Shown: positions 11,434 to 21,942 of the stretch, piece after piece | How positions within the stretch are numbered: the stretch's first letter is position 1 | Layout: the number at the start of each line of letters is the position of its first letter | From: Nymphaea colorata | Lineage: Eukaryota; Streptophyta; Magnoliopsida; Nymphaeales; Nymphaeaceae | Assembly: GCF_008831285.2 (NCBI RefSeq) | Contig: NC_045151.1 | Span: 10,654,571-10,718,570, forward strand | Direction of reading: 5' to 3' | Length of the DNA stretch: 64,000 nt | The notes under the pieces: model-generated | Told to the model about the DNA's origin: nothing | Seen by the model: the letters and a program-made list of their open reading frames with translations, nothing else | Database searches by the model: none | Program-made: the position numbers and the translations under genes

Positions 11434-12912
11434 TCAAGTATAGAATTTTTTGAGATGCAAAGCATTAATTGGATCGGGGATTTCAACCCCATCGGCATCA
11501 ATCAGTCGATAAAAATTGTGAGGTAGAACCTCTTTGACAACATATGGTCCTTCCCAGTTCGGCGCCCATTTTCCTTTGGGTCTACTCCTGAGTGGAACTA
11601 TGGATCTTAAAACAAGATCATTTACCTGAAATTTTCTTTCAATGACTGATTTGGCATAATGTCGGGCGACTCTCTTACGATAGACTTCGGCATGCTCTGC
11701 CGCTTGTAGTCTTTTCTCGTCTAAGAGGTCTAATTGAGCAAGTCTCTTTTTTTGATATTTGCTAATTGAGAGTTCAATGAGAGCAGCAAATTTCATTGCT
11801 GGTTTTTGGACATGTAATGGAAGGACAATTTCTGTTCCATATACTAATTCTGCTGGTGTAGCATTGGTGGGTGTCCGAATTGTGGTTCGATACGCCCAAA
11901 GTGCATTGTGCATTTTCTCGTGCCAATCTCGGCCTATTTCAACTGTCCTTTCTAAGACACGAATCAAAATCTTGTTGGTTGCTTCTGCCTGACCATTACC
12001 TTGAGGGTAATATGGGGCAGAAAAGTGATGTTATATTTTGTGTTTGTGACAAAGATTGTGCATTTTCTCATTTTTGAAATGAGTACCGTTATCAGAAACG
12101 ATATCATGCGGGATGCCAAATCTACACAAAAGATTTTTATGAATGAAGGACACTACGTGTTGTCCTTCGACTGTTTTTAAAGTGATCGCTTCCACCCATT
12201 TGGTGAAGTAATCTGTAGTTGCAAGAAAATACCTGTGTCCATTTGAGGCAGGTGGATTGATTGGACCGACTACGTCGAAGGCCCACATGGAGAATGGCCA
12301 TGGTGAGCTGACCGAATGAAGGTACGCTGCTGGAGCATGAATTGATGGTGCATGCAACTGACATTTGATGCATTTCTTGACAAATTGGTGACAGTCTCTT
12401 TGCATTGTGGGCCAATAGTACCCTGCTCTGACTATCTGCTTGACGAGGGTCTGATACCCTACATGTCCCCCACAAATTCCTTCATGGGCTTCTTGAATGA
12501 CTTCTAGTGCCTCATTTGCATCGAAACATCTAGCATATTTTGTGCTGAATCCTCTTCTGTATAGGATGTCGGCTAGAATGAAATATCTTGAAGACATGTG
12601 TCTCAAAACTCTTTGCTCTTTTCGAGACATTTCTAGTGGAAGTGTTCCAGTTTGGAGAAAATCCTTGATGTTCTGATACCATGGTGTTTCTCTACTTTCT
12701 GCTTGCAACACCTGTTCTAGTATGACAAAAGATGGTTGTTCGAGTCTTCCAACTTGAAAAGATCTGATAGATTCTCCAGGTTTGAAGGCAATGGTAGAGC
12801 CTAAACTGGCTAAACCGTCTGCTATTGGGTTAAATACTCTTTTGACATGTAAGAGTTGACATTCCTCGAACTGTCTTAAGAGGGAAGCTGCTAACTCTTG
12901 ATATGAGATCAA
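11434..12912 (-). pseudogene. Ogre-like integrase, copy A, one in-frame stop
   Basis: Integrase of the inserted element, preceded in frame by the end of the second RNase H (to about residue 50). The zinc-binding region is in AHEGICGGHVGYQTL through KKCIKCQLH. The catalytic core includes MWAFDVVGP, the TTDYFTKWVEA strand and IVSDNGTHF. After a TAA stop at 12031-12033 the same frame continues with APYYPQGNGQAEATNK, WAYRTTIRTPTNATP, VYGTEIVLP and the C-terminal WEGPYVVKEVLPHNFYRL. Apart from that stop the reading frame is open for about 490 codons, so this copy is nearly intact. It ends in KKFYT before its stop at 11434. Confidence 0.9.
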
Positions 12913-12956
12913 TTTTTGATCTTTGACTTGCCAATCTCCATTGACCTGACTGACAG

Positions 12957-13622
12957 CTAAGAGAGAATAACTCTCTGCACTTTAAATTTGAGCAACATTT
13001 TGAGTCCTTGGATTAGGGCCTCGTACTCTGCCATATTATGCATGTAGAAAAAATTCAATTTGAGAGAGTAAGGAATCATTTCCTTTTCTGGTGTAATGAA
13101 AAGTATCCCAATGCCTGCCCCAGCTGTGCTCTTAGATCCATCAAAGTACATCTCCCAAATCGGCTCTGGTTTAGTTGTCAGGATTTGCTCATCTGAAAAA
13201 TCATCATTTGTTCTAATTTCTTCATATAGAGGAAAATCTGCCAATTGGTCTGCAATGGCTTGCCCCTTGATTGATTTTTGTGACACATATTCCAAATCAT
13301 ATTGCATCAGCAAAACCTGCCACTTTGCTATCCTTCCATTCAGAAATGACTGTTCGATGATATATTTGAGTGGATTAAGTTTGGATAAAATTTTAACTTC
13401 ACAAGCCAATAGATAATGCCTTAATTTTTGACATATCCACACCAAGGCTAAGCAAGTTTTTTCCATGTGCGAGTAGTTCTTTTCATACTGCACAAATGTC
13501 TTACTGATGTAATAAATGGCATGTTCTATTCGGCATCCTTCTTCATATTGAGCCAGAAATCCACCACAGGCTGAATCGTTAACTGTGATGTAAAGGAGTA
13601 GAGGTTCCCCTAAAATTGAAGG
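12957..13622 (-). pseudogene. Ogre-like dual RNase H, copy A
   Basis: Same frame as RT and separated from it by the TAA at 13623-13625. The first part is the usual gypsy RNase H (YITVNDSACGGFLAQYE, ISKTFVQYEKNYSHMEKTCL, LRHYLLACEV). After a linker comes a second RNase H-like domain starting at WEMYFDGSKSTAGAGIGI and including HNMAEYEALIQGL, with the acidic Asp and Glu expected of the archaeal-type RNase H found in Tat/Ogre elements. The frame stops at 12957, and the domain continues in the integrase frame with SYSLLAVSQVNGDWQV, so a frameshift lies near 12970. Confidence 0.85.
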
Positions 13623-14993
13623 TTATAAAATTGGTGGGCAAAGAAGATACTTCTTGATCTTTTCAAATGAGGCTTGACATTCATGCCCCCATTCAAATTT
13701 GACTCCTTTCCGTAGTAAATGGTTGAAGGGTTCGCACCTCATGGCGAGATTAGATATAAACCTTCTGATTGACTGAATTCTGCCTTGCAAGCTGCGTAGC
13801 TCCTTAAGATTTGTTGGGGGTGACATTTCGATGATCGCCTTTGCTTTGGAAGGATCCATCTCGATTCCCTTTTTGCTGACCATAAATCCCAAAAGCTTAC
13901 CGGCTTCCACACCAAATACACATTTTTGTGGATTCAATCTAAGTTTGTATTGTAAGAGTCTATCAAAAACTTGAGAGAGAATGTTGATGTGATTCTCACT
14001 TGTTTTTGACTTAATTAGTAGATCATCTACATATGCATCCATGATTTGATGCATTTGGTCATGAAAAATAGCTGCCATAGCCCTTTGATATGTTGCCCCA
14101 GCGTTCTTCAAACCAAATTGCATTACTGTATAGCAGAAGGTACCCCATGGGGTTGTAAATGATGTTTTGGCTTGATCTTGAGCTGCCAACTTAATTTGGT
14201 TATAACCAGAATATCCATCCATAAAGGAGAACATAGCGTGACCTGCGGTACTGTCTACCAACAAGTCAATGTTTGGAAGTGGGTAGTCATCCTTTGGTGT
14301 AGCCTTATTCAAATCTCTGAAATCGATGCAGAGCTGAATTTTGCCATTTTTCTTTGGGACTACCACAATGTTTGCTAACCATTCAGGATAGTCGATTGTT
14401 CGGATGAACCCTGCCTTTAGTAGGTCTTCCAGGCCTTCCTTAACTTGCCCCTCAAGACGAGGGTCTAGTTTCCTCAACTTTTGTTTGATTGGCTTGCATT
14501 CTGGTTTCAATGGTAGTCGATGCTCGACTAATTTTGTATCAAGTCCTGGCATGTCCTCATAAGTCCACACAAAGGCTTCTTGATGTTTTTTGAGGAAGTC
14601 TATCAACTCTTTTCTTTCTTTTGCTGAGAGACTTGTTCCAATTTGCAAAATCTTTGGACTCTCTTCCGTGCCAATGTTAATTTCCTCAATCGGATCATTA
14701 ATCAGAGGTGACGGTTGATCTTGCTTTCTCATTTGGATGAACTCTGGACATTCGGCCTCAGTGAGTTCTGGATTTATCTCCTTAAAAGCTTTTGATGTTT
14801 GATCCTCAAATGCCATCCTAAAGATTGTAAAGAAGTTAGATGAAATTTGAGACATTGTATATGGAATTAATTTGCATTTGTCATTGCATTTTTGAAGGTA
14901 TTCCAAAATGAAGACACTTGGTCTATTTGAGTACAATGACGACAAAATGACAAAATGATGGCGGATTTGTTGATTCAAATTGATGGTGAACAT
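13623..14993 (-). CDS. Ogre-like reverse transcriptase, copy A
   Basis: Copies element RNA into DNA. The RT core includes EGLEDLLKAGFIRTI, NIVVVPKKNGKIQLCIDFRDLN, GYSGYNQIKLAAQDQ, FTTPWGTFCYTVMQFGLKNA, the catalytic YVDDLLIKSK and KLLGFMVSKKGIE. The open frame begins at 14993 and overlaps the protease frame by 19 bases, but its first ~58 residues do not look like RT and may be intron. A plausible mature start is RMAFEDQTSKAF at about 14817, after a pyrimidine-rich TTTAG acceptor. The frame is open across all RT motifs and stops at the RNase H boundary. Confidence 0.92.
   Translation of the reverse strand: MFTINLNQQIRHHFVILSSLYSNRPSVFILEYLQKCNDKCKLIPYTMSQISSNFFTIFRMAFEDQTSKAFKEINPELTEAECPEFIQMRKQDQPSPLINDPIEEINIGTEESPKILQIGTSLSAKERKELIDFLKKHQEAFVWTYEDMPGLDTKLVEHRLPLKPECKPIKQKLRKLDPRLEGQVKEGLEDLLKAGFIRTIDYPEWLANIVVVPKKNGKIQLCIDFRDLNKATPKDDYPLPNIDLLVDSTAGHAMFSFMDGYSGYNQIKLAAQDQAKTSFTTPWGTFCYTVMQFGLKNAGATYQRAMAAIFHDQMHQIMDAYVDDLLIKSKTSENHINILSQVFDRLLQYKLRLNPQKCVFGVEAGKLLGFMVSKKGIEMDPSKAKAIIEMSPPTNLKELRSLQGRIQSIRRFISNLAMRCEPFNHLLRKGVKFEWGHECQASFEKIKKYLLCPPIL
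14818..14993 (-). other. Candidate intron 3' end between protease and RT
   Basis: On the minus strand a pyrimidine-rich TTCTTTACAATCTTTAG ends at 14818, just before an RT-upstream coding segment in a frame different from the protease. Ogre elements are known to splice an intron between protease and RT. The donor is not certain; GTACCT inside the protease end (about 15020) is one possibility. The intron would join the two frames. Inference only. Confidence 0.4.
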
Positions 14994-15580
14994 CCGCCTA
15001 TGGTATTGCTCTTGACGAAAGGTACTGGCTTGAATTCTTCCTCAACATCCACTTTTTCATACCTTTGGCACCCCAAGGCTTGAGTGCCTCGTTGTCCTGT
15101 CAAGGTAACTGGTATCAAGATTCCATTTTCATGTTTGCCAAGGCCAGTAAATGGCTGGTAGCCATGGCGTATGAGTAAATCCAATCCTTTCTCATTCTGG
15201 CAGAATTTCTTGAACAACGGATGACTTTTGTAACTTGTTTCAAGTTTGGTACCCTTTTTCACCCATACCTGTTTCTTTGGTTTCTGAATGGCCAATCTGC
15301 TAAGACTTTGAGATATTTCTTCCTCTTTGCAGACTCGAATACTGGGTACCTCAATTGTATATGTTGGTACCGAAATCATTGGGTGTACAAGCCGACTTTC
15401 CCTATCCTCTGCATAGATGGTTATAGAATTCCCGTTGTGAGTCCATTTGACACACTGATGTAGAGTGGAGGGAACTGCATTGGTAGCATGGATCCATGGC
15501 CTGCCAAGCAACAAGTTGAAGGAGGGTTCTATATCCACCACATGAAATAAAACCCGATGATACGTCTCAGAAATATTCAA
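14975..15580 (-). CDS. Ogre-like protease C-terminal part with G-patch-like motif, copy A
   Basis: Processes the polyprotein. Residues about 20-45 read VVDIEPSFNLLLGRPWIHAT, the hallmark of Tat/Athila protease regions, followed by VPSTLHQCVKW. A glycine-rich segment RHGYQPFTGLGKHENGI near residue 140 resembles a G-patch, a nucleic-acid-binding motif known next to some retroelement proteases. The likely active-site segment IFIHGYDETG lies just upstream in the same frame and is cut off by a TAA at 15608-15610. The frame is also continuous with gag apart from the gag TGA stop at 15854-15856. Confidence 0.78.
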   Translation of the reverse strand: MNISETYHRVLFHVVDIEPSFNLLLGRPWIHATNAVPSTLHQCVKWTHNGNSITIYAEDRESRLVHPMISVPTYTIEVPSIRVCKEEEISQSLSRLAIQKPKKQVWVKKGTKLETSYKSHPLFKKFCQNEKGLDLLIRHGYQPFTGLGKHENGILIPVTLTGQRGTQALGCQRYEKVDVEEEFKPVPFVKSNTIGGCSPSI

Positions 15581-15853
15581 ATCCAGACATATGCATCCTA
15601 GGCATGGTTATCCTGTCTCGTCATATCCATGGATGAAAATTGTGGATGGAGTATAGTCGGCCTGTCTTATGCCCAACTCACGAGCTGTTTGTTGTGGACC
15701 CCTGTTAGGGCTAAACCCTCCCTTCTTGACTTCAGGTAAGGGGTCCAATTCATTGAAAATGGATTCCAATGGTTTAGGGTCGCACACTTGTGACTTCTGA
15801 TCAATCTCTGTCAGATGGTCTTGTTTAACCAGTCCAGTTTGTGCATTGATGGA

Positions 15854-17377
15854 TCATTTATCATGTTTGAAAAGCAATCCAAAGAAATCCAGGGACGCTG
15901 TATCCCTTTTGTTTGTTACCATAATTTGACGACCTGTTGAAAATCTAACCATCGAAACTATTCCTTTGCCATGTTTAGGAAAAGGATTCTTGAGAATGTC
16001 CGGTTGTTCACTGAGCTCTTTGATTATTTCTTTGTCAACTGCATCTTGCACAATATTTTTAAGTACAAGGCAGTCTTCTGTATCATGTCCTGGAGCGCGA
16101 TGAAATTTACAGAATTGCTCTTTGTTTTTCCCCATCATTGGTGGGGGGTTGGAGACTTTTGGGAGAAACAGAGTACCTCTTTCGATTAGCATATGCATGA
16201 CCTCTTCATAACTTTGTTGTAACGGGGTGAATTTTTTATCGTACCCCCATCCAGGATGTTTGTTTTTGGTGCCACTACTACTGCCACTAGCTCTGTCCAT
16301 TACCCCTTTATTCTTGGGATATTCAGACTTTTCTTTCTTGAAGGCTGCAGCGTTGGCCACGATGTTGGCTGGAGCATTCTGACTTCTGCTATTCTTCTTT
16401 GTATCTTCCCTTACTTTTACCGGGATGACAGCATCAAAAGCTCCATTCTCAATTCCTGCTTCAATGCATTCTGCCCTCTCAGTGAGATCGATGAAAGACT
16501 TGATTGGAGCATTGGAAATGAGGCTCCTTAATGGTTGTGTCAAATTGTGTACGATCAATCCCAGTGCATGGGATTGAGAGATTGGGTCTCTCATCTTGTT
16601 GCAAGAAGACCTCCACCTCTGAATAAAATCTCTCACCTTTTCACCTGGCCTCTGTTTTAGATAGCATAATGTGGTGATCGTTGGTGCAGTTTCAACGTTT
16701 TGAATGAACCTTTCGATGAAAAGGTTGATTAACATGTCAAAATTTTTCAATTCCACTGGGTTGATGTGTTCCCGATACCATTGTCCTGCAATTCCTTCTA
16801 GGCTTCTAGGGAAACATCGAAAGAGGGCCCTATGATTGTGGCGGAATTTATAGTATTCAGCAAAGAACATGGCCAAATGTGCCTTTGGGTCTCCATGGCC
16901 ATCAAATTTGATAAATTTCTTGGGCAAGTTTTTTATATGTTTGTCATTTTCGAAGCTTTCGTAGAAATCTTCGCAAGTGAAATTCCTCTTGTTCTTGCCT
17001 TTAAGTTGTACTGCATTTAGCTTCTTTTCAACTTCCTGGATTTTTGTTTTCCAGGATTCTCCATTCTTCTTTTTCTTGGGAGTTTTCGGTTCTTCCTCAC
17101 TACTAGATTCTGTTGTAGCGTCTTCAGAAGAGTCTGAACTGCTTGATGAGTACTTTCTTGTTTTCTTCCCTTTCTTTTTGGCTTTTTCTGCCTACGCTTG
17201 TTCTTTATTGAACATGATCATGTATTTTCGGAATCTTCTGTATTCCTCAAATTCCGGGTCATTTATTTCCAGCTTGGGAGGTGTTTCTGAGGAGGATTCT
17301 TCTCCCCTGTCTCCTATAAAAGGTTGATCAAGCTCCATTTCACTCCTTCTCCTGCTTTGGCTTCTGGTTTCAACCAT
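15854..17377 (-). pseudogene. Ogre-like gag, copy A, one amber codon
   Basis: Capsid-type protein. From MVETRSQSRRR at 17377 it runs in one frame to the stop at 15854-15856, with a single TAG at 17192-17194. The N-terminal part is charged, with Ser/Glu-rich and Lys-rich stretches after the amber. The retrotransposon gag domain follows (KKFIKFDGHGDPKAHLAMFF, LEGIAGQWYREH, LKQRPGEKVRDFIQRWRS). Near the C terminus CKFHRAPGHDTEDC is a CCHC-like motif typical of this lineage. The amber lies early, before the gag domain, so translation might instead begin at 16927 (MPKKFIKF). Confidence 0.85.
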
Positions 17378-17480
17378 AAAGCGAATGTTTACCTTGCAAG
17401 AAGAAAAATTGAAAATGTTAGGATGTGAATTGATGAGAGATGACAAATTTTGATTACATATTAAAAGAAAGATGAGAATG

Positions 17481-17550
17481 ACAAAACTTGACAAAGTTTA
17501 ACATAACTTGACAAAGTTTAACATAACTTGACAAAACTTGACAAATTTTG
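17481..17550. repeat. Short tandem repeat between ORF1 and gag, copy A
   Basis: A 20 bp unit, ACAAAGTTTAACATAACTTG, occurs twice (17491-17510 and 17511-17530) and is flanked by related ACAAAACTTG and ACAAATTTTG pieces. It lies in the ~200 bp spacer between the ORF1 stop and the gag start. Confidence 0.75.
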
Positions 17551-17580
17551 GCTTAATGACAATGAACTAGACATGACAAT

Positions 17581-18792
17581 CTAGGACAGAAGGATAGATG
17601 GGCGGACTTCATCCCACCATTTTACATATTCGGGACCCATTCCTGGACCAAGGACAAGATACAAGTGAGCAAATGATTCCCAACATTGCTGGGCATAGGT
17701 GTATATCCCGGACCACTCTTCAGTGTCTAGTTCACACTCCACAATGGCTCCTTCCGATTCAATTGGATATGCCTTCCTCTGACGCAGTGAGAATTGCCTG
17801 AGGCAACGCTCTGGATGATATTCAATTATGAAAAACGGTCCCAATAGAAGACTTCCTCTGACTGGGTTGTAAGTGTATCTTGACTTGATGACCTCTCGAT
17901 CAAAGAAGTCCCAAATGATGGTGGAGTCATCAACTTCCTCCATCTTTCTGCGGTAGTGCTCCATACTGGATAACTGACCGTCTGTGTTTTGAAAATGACA
18001 TGATTGTGGCCCCACATGTTTGTAGAACCATGCTTGTAGTGCAAAGACACATCCTTCTATCGAGTCTGCATCTCCAATTGAAAATTTGGCCAACCCTCTG
18101 TAAAGGAATGCCAAGGCTGCCATTGTTATGGAAATGTGACGGACTTTGACATGCCCCCATTTCCTGAAGAGGCGAGCTATGCAGAAATCCATTATGTGTT
18201 CTTCATTATTGAAGAAGATAAGACCCACGGTACAAGTCACCATGGAGTTTTTGTACTTGTCTGCAACACTTCTAGATAGTGACGCAGGGTTGACAAATTG
18301 GGAGTATGTTTCACCAAGCTCTTGTAGTTGAAGATATTGATGTCCATCTTTCTCTAGAAAATGCCAACTCCTTTTCCCTATGAGTTTACGAATCACTTCT
18401 AGAGTTTTGACTTGACCTTGGTTTACAAGGAACTGGTCTTCAATTGGACCTCTTGGGTCACCTTTTGGTTCTGGCAAACCCATAATGTTGGAGAACTCAT
18501 CAAGAGTGATTGTCATTTCACCCCATGGAAACCAGAATGTGTTGGTCCTTGGGTTCCATCTTTCAGCAATTGCATGGATTAGATTGCCATTGATAGGTTG
18601 TATGGCAAGACTGACTGCTTCTTCAAGACCGCAATCCTCTAAGTGATCCGGAAACATACACCGAAAAGTTGGGTACCATGAAAGATACCACTGAGGTAGG
18701 TAGACTCCACTTGGGATGATGCGAAGTCCGGATCGGCCTTGACATGACCTGAATAGGATGTGGTCATATGGGAAGATACTTTCTGAGTCCAT
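17581..18792 (-). CDS. ORF1 with plant mobile domain (PMD), copy A
   Basis: A 403-residue open frame starting MDSESIFPYDH, upstream of gag on the same strand. Residues about 40-110 fit the plant mobile domain: GLEEAVSLAI, LIHAIAERWNPRTNTF, PWGEMTITLDEFSNIMGLP. Downstream, FVNPASLSRSVADKYKNS and ALAFLYRGLAKFSIGDADSI also resemble PMD proteins. PMD occurs in host proteins such as MAIL1/MAIN and in plant transposons; its biochemical role is unclear. Ogre elements often carry an extra ORF here. There is no stop or frameshift, unlike gag and pol around it. The domain call is by pattern recognition, without a profile search. Confidence 0.8.
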   Translation of the reverse strand: MDSESIFPYDHILFRSCQGRSGLRIIPSGVYLPQWYLSWYPTFRCMFPDHLEDCGLEEAVSLAIQPINGNLIHAIAERWNPRTNTFWFPWGEMTITLDEFSNIMGLPEPKGDPRGPIEDQFLVNQGQVKTLEVIRKLIGKRSWHFLEKDGHQYLQLQELGETYSQFVNPASLSRSVADKYKNSMVTCTVGLIFFNNEEHIMDFCIARLFRKWGHVKVRHISITMAALAFLYRGLAKFSIGDADSIEGCVFALQAWFYKHVGPQSCHFQNTDGQLSSMEHYRRKMEEVDDSTIIWDFFDREVIKSRYTYNPVRGSLLLGPFFIIEYHPERCLRQFSLRQRKAYPIESEGAIVECELDTEEWSGIYTYAQQCWESFAHLYLVLGPGMGPEYVKWWDEVRPSILLS

Positions 18793-19560
18793 CTAGACAA
18801 GAGAAGGTATTAGATTTTGACATGAATTGACCCAATAAAGACTCGAGAAGAGTTTTGACATTGGGTTTGGACATGGACTTAGGGGCAAAGTAAAACATCA
18901 CATGCGTCCAAACAAGCAGTTAATGAAAAATTGATAATGCAATTCCTAGGACTCTTGCCTATATGCATTATTTTGAAAATTGGTCTTGGAACCTATGGAA
19001 AATAAATGGGTAAATGGTTCTTTATTTATCCAAAATTTATGGTATACCTATATACCAAATTTATGGTACTAGCATTGACTCCTCCAAGGGTTTTCTAGAT
19101 TTGGGCTCTCCATTTCTCCTTGTTCACCCATCGATATACCGGGACTATTGTCCGTTTCGGTACTAATGGGGGGACTTCTCAGTCCAATTGGGTGGTCCAG
19201 TTGTAAGGCTATATCTTGGACTAATGTCCAAGAAATAGCCCGGCAACATGATGACCGGGATATGATATAGGTAAGGATTTGTTTTTCAAAATTCATGAGA
19301 AGATGCAAAATAGATGGTTCTATTGCATACATTCCTAAGAGATGGATTTGAAATTTTGAGAGCATACATGGGCTGCATACAATCCTTAAATTGAGGAGGG
19401 GTAGGATAAATTGAAATGAATAAGGTTCATGAAATCTCCTCAATGTACACTACATGATGTCGGTATGCATTTTTGCAAATTTTTTTTTTTGTGCAATTGA
19501 TGTCCGACATTGGTGAAAATAACTCATATATGATCCAAATAAGTCTTTAGACAAACAATG
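18793..19560 (-). other. 5' leader of the Ogre-like element, copy A
   Basis: Region between primer binding site and ORF1. A 124-codon open frame (19069-19443) shows no recognisable domain and is probably incidental. Nothing else seen. Confidence 0.55.
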
Positions 19561-19582
19561 ACGGGTCCCACCGGGTGTGCCA
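19561..19582 (-). promoter_or_regulatory. Primer binding site, copy A
   Basis: On the minus strand it starts TGGCACACCCGGTGGGACCC two bases after the LTR end. The opening TGG is what complements a tRNA CCA end. I did not assign the tRNA. Confidence 0.65.
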
Positions 19583-19584
19583 TC

Positions 19585-21116
19585 TGTGTGCAGCCCCACT
19601 CCTTTTTCAAGGAGGTCGAAATGCGAGTCAGCAAAATTCTATTAAAATTGGGGTTTTGAGAAAATTTTCAAGAGAAAGGGATCCGCTCGTCGGTACGAGG
19701 TCCAACCGTTCCTGCCGCCTTTAACAGTGGTAATTAGACCAAGGACTAAGGATCATTTGGATCATATACGAGTTATTGATGTAAGTCCTATATGCTTATG
19801 CATTGAGGTTTTGGATTCAAGAACCGAAATTCATTTTTTTTTGAATAAATGAATTTGAATATTGGGGTTTTCAAGTTGGTTTAAAAACCTTTGTTTTGGT
19901 GTTATTTGAAACACATAATTCTTGAGGATTTTTTGAAGATTTGGAATTGAGTTCTTTGTTGTGAACTCTAGATGATGATGATCATCTCATGATAAAAATT
20001 GATTTTGAACTCTTCTTTTGTCAAATCATGTGATTTGTAGAATTCATTCTTTTGAAAGAACATAGGTTCCAAATTGTTAGAAAACATGTTGTTTTTCAAA
20101 TGCACTTTGGCCAAAAGATTATGAATGCATTGCTTGTGTTTTCTTTTAAAGTTAAGTGAAGTTTACAAATTCTCATTGCAATATGACTTGGTCATTTTTT
20201 GCAACTTAATTTGAATCACTTAATTTCTTGAGAATGTGCATGTGGTGCCATTGATTTTGAGTGAAAGTGAATGCATGAAACGAGAATGAAAACTATATGG
20301 AATATTCATTCTTCTCTTTCTCATAATCCCTCAAGATTCATTCATATGAAACATACATTCTTCACTCCCTCATAATCTCTCAAAGTCCGTATTGCACGTC
20401 ATACAATGTATGCATGAGATTGATCAAATGTAGGACTTTCTCTATATGTGCTCATTATATGATTAAGCACATGAATTAGAGATGTAGTCCATAAGCTTGA
20501 GGCTTGACATAAAATTATCAAAATGGTGAAAATATATAAATGATGTCAAGTTAAATCTTTGAAATGGATGGGAGACGTGGAGGACATCCACTTTTGTCTC
20601 AAAATAGCTAAAATCAGACATTGTGTTGATTTAAATAGCTGAAAATTGTCGACATTGATTCTAATAAATATGTTGTTTCTTAGATGGAAATGACAAGTCT
20701 TTCAAATAGTTTCAAATTCCAGATTTGATAGTAATGAGATCGTCAACTCTTTTGGATGATTCTAGGATAGTTGGTATTTCAAATATGTAAACTCTGACAT
20801 TCTTAAACCAATTCCTATGAAATATGATCTGATTTCAACAACATACATACATCTTACGTATGGATTTGCTGAAATTGAGTAAAAATGAAATGAAAATGAT
20901 TCATAGTCTTGCACTAAGAAATCAATAAAAATGGCCCATTTCCTTAAAAACCGATTTGAAAACATGTTCCAACCTGATTTAAGGGAGGAATGTAATTTTT
21001 GACAAGAATCAGATACATATATGTACATATATAACAATGTATACATATACGTACCTTACTTTTCAAAATGAAATTTTATCAAGGGACCGCATGACTCATG
21101 AATCATGATGATTCAT
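19585..21116 (-). repeat. Partial middle LTR of the Ogre-like element, ends at gap
   Basis: Matches 30056-31594 and breaks off at the N run. It has the right-LTR variants (AGCAAAATTCTATT and GACAAGAATCAG, the latter inside the block missing from the left LTR) and lacks left-LTR variants. Most differences from the right LTR in its last ~1.3 kb are one-base homopolymer changes (for example TGATTTAAGG against TGATTTTAAGG). Confidence 0.88.
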
Positions 21117-21216
21117 NNNNNNNNNNNNNNNNNNNNNNNNNNNNNNNNNNNNNNNNNNNNNNNNNNNNNNNNNNNNNNNNNNNNNNNNNNNNNNNNNNNN
21201 NNNNNNNNNNNNNNNN
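21117..21216. other. Assembly gap, 100 N
   Basis: Exactly 100 N. If the tandem were real, about 2.6 kb would be missing here (rest of the LTR plus ~350 bp of 3' untranslated region). The round length suggests a scaffolding spacer of unknown true size. Confidence 0.98.
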
Positions 21217-21942
21217 TTGAGCCACCTTCACTCTTGGGAGAATTCCTCACCACCCCAAAAGCTACTACGGAGTTCCACCGCTTTGGCGGTTTTGTGTAGT
21301 TTGCTTTGTGTAATATCAAGTCTATCGGGCTTTCTTCTGAACCCTTGTAACAAGCTTTGGGCGGTAACTCCTAGACCAGTTGGCCTCAGGGTACCAAATG
21401 TAAACACTCCCCGGCTTACTTGCTCGAATTCAGAAGGCTTTAGGAGACTTAATATAAGCAAAATGTTCATGGATTGCTTTTTAGCTTCACGGCGTAAGCA
21501 TAGTCATATGCCCACCCGCGCCTGCTGAGCTTTGAACCAGAGGAACAACTACACTCACCCCGAGCTCATTGCTCAACTCATTTCGCTTGATAGCTTTTTC
21601 TAGCATCTTGCCAAGGTCTTTTAGGTGACAAGACTTTTTCTTATGGCATCTCATGCTAGACCTTTACAAATGCCGATTGTCGGGACCAACATTAATTACT
21701 ATACATTAGTCCCTCAATGTCTGTGAAATTTCTTGCCTATTTCAAGACGATGCCCTTGCAATTGTCCTCAAGACATGGGTTGAGTTTGAAAATTTTGATG
21801 CATTTTTGAAACTTTTCCCTAAGGATACCATGCCCCTTAGTTGGTTTGAAAATTGTTACAAACGTGCTTATCAAAGCACAATATTTTGAATTTTTTTTTT
21901 GAATTGCAAATTCAAGTATAGAATTTTTTGAGATGCAAAGCA
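21217..21942 (-). other. 3' untranslated region, copy B (truncated)
   Basis: Equivalent to 10729-11433. It carries many one-base losses in homopolymers relative to copy A (CACCTTCAC for CACCCTTCAC, GGGAGAATTC for GGGAGAAATTC, CCCCGGC for CCCCGGGC), as expected at a poorly polished contig end. Confidence 0.75.

Noticed and set aside
19069-19443. 124-codon minus-strand frame, repeated at 29541-29915
   Set aside because: Lies in the Ogre-like leader, shows no known domain, and its conservation between copies is uninformative if they are the same DNA.
21105-21319. Frames containing unknown residues across the gap
   Set aside because: They read through N and cannot be real.
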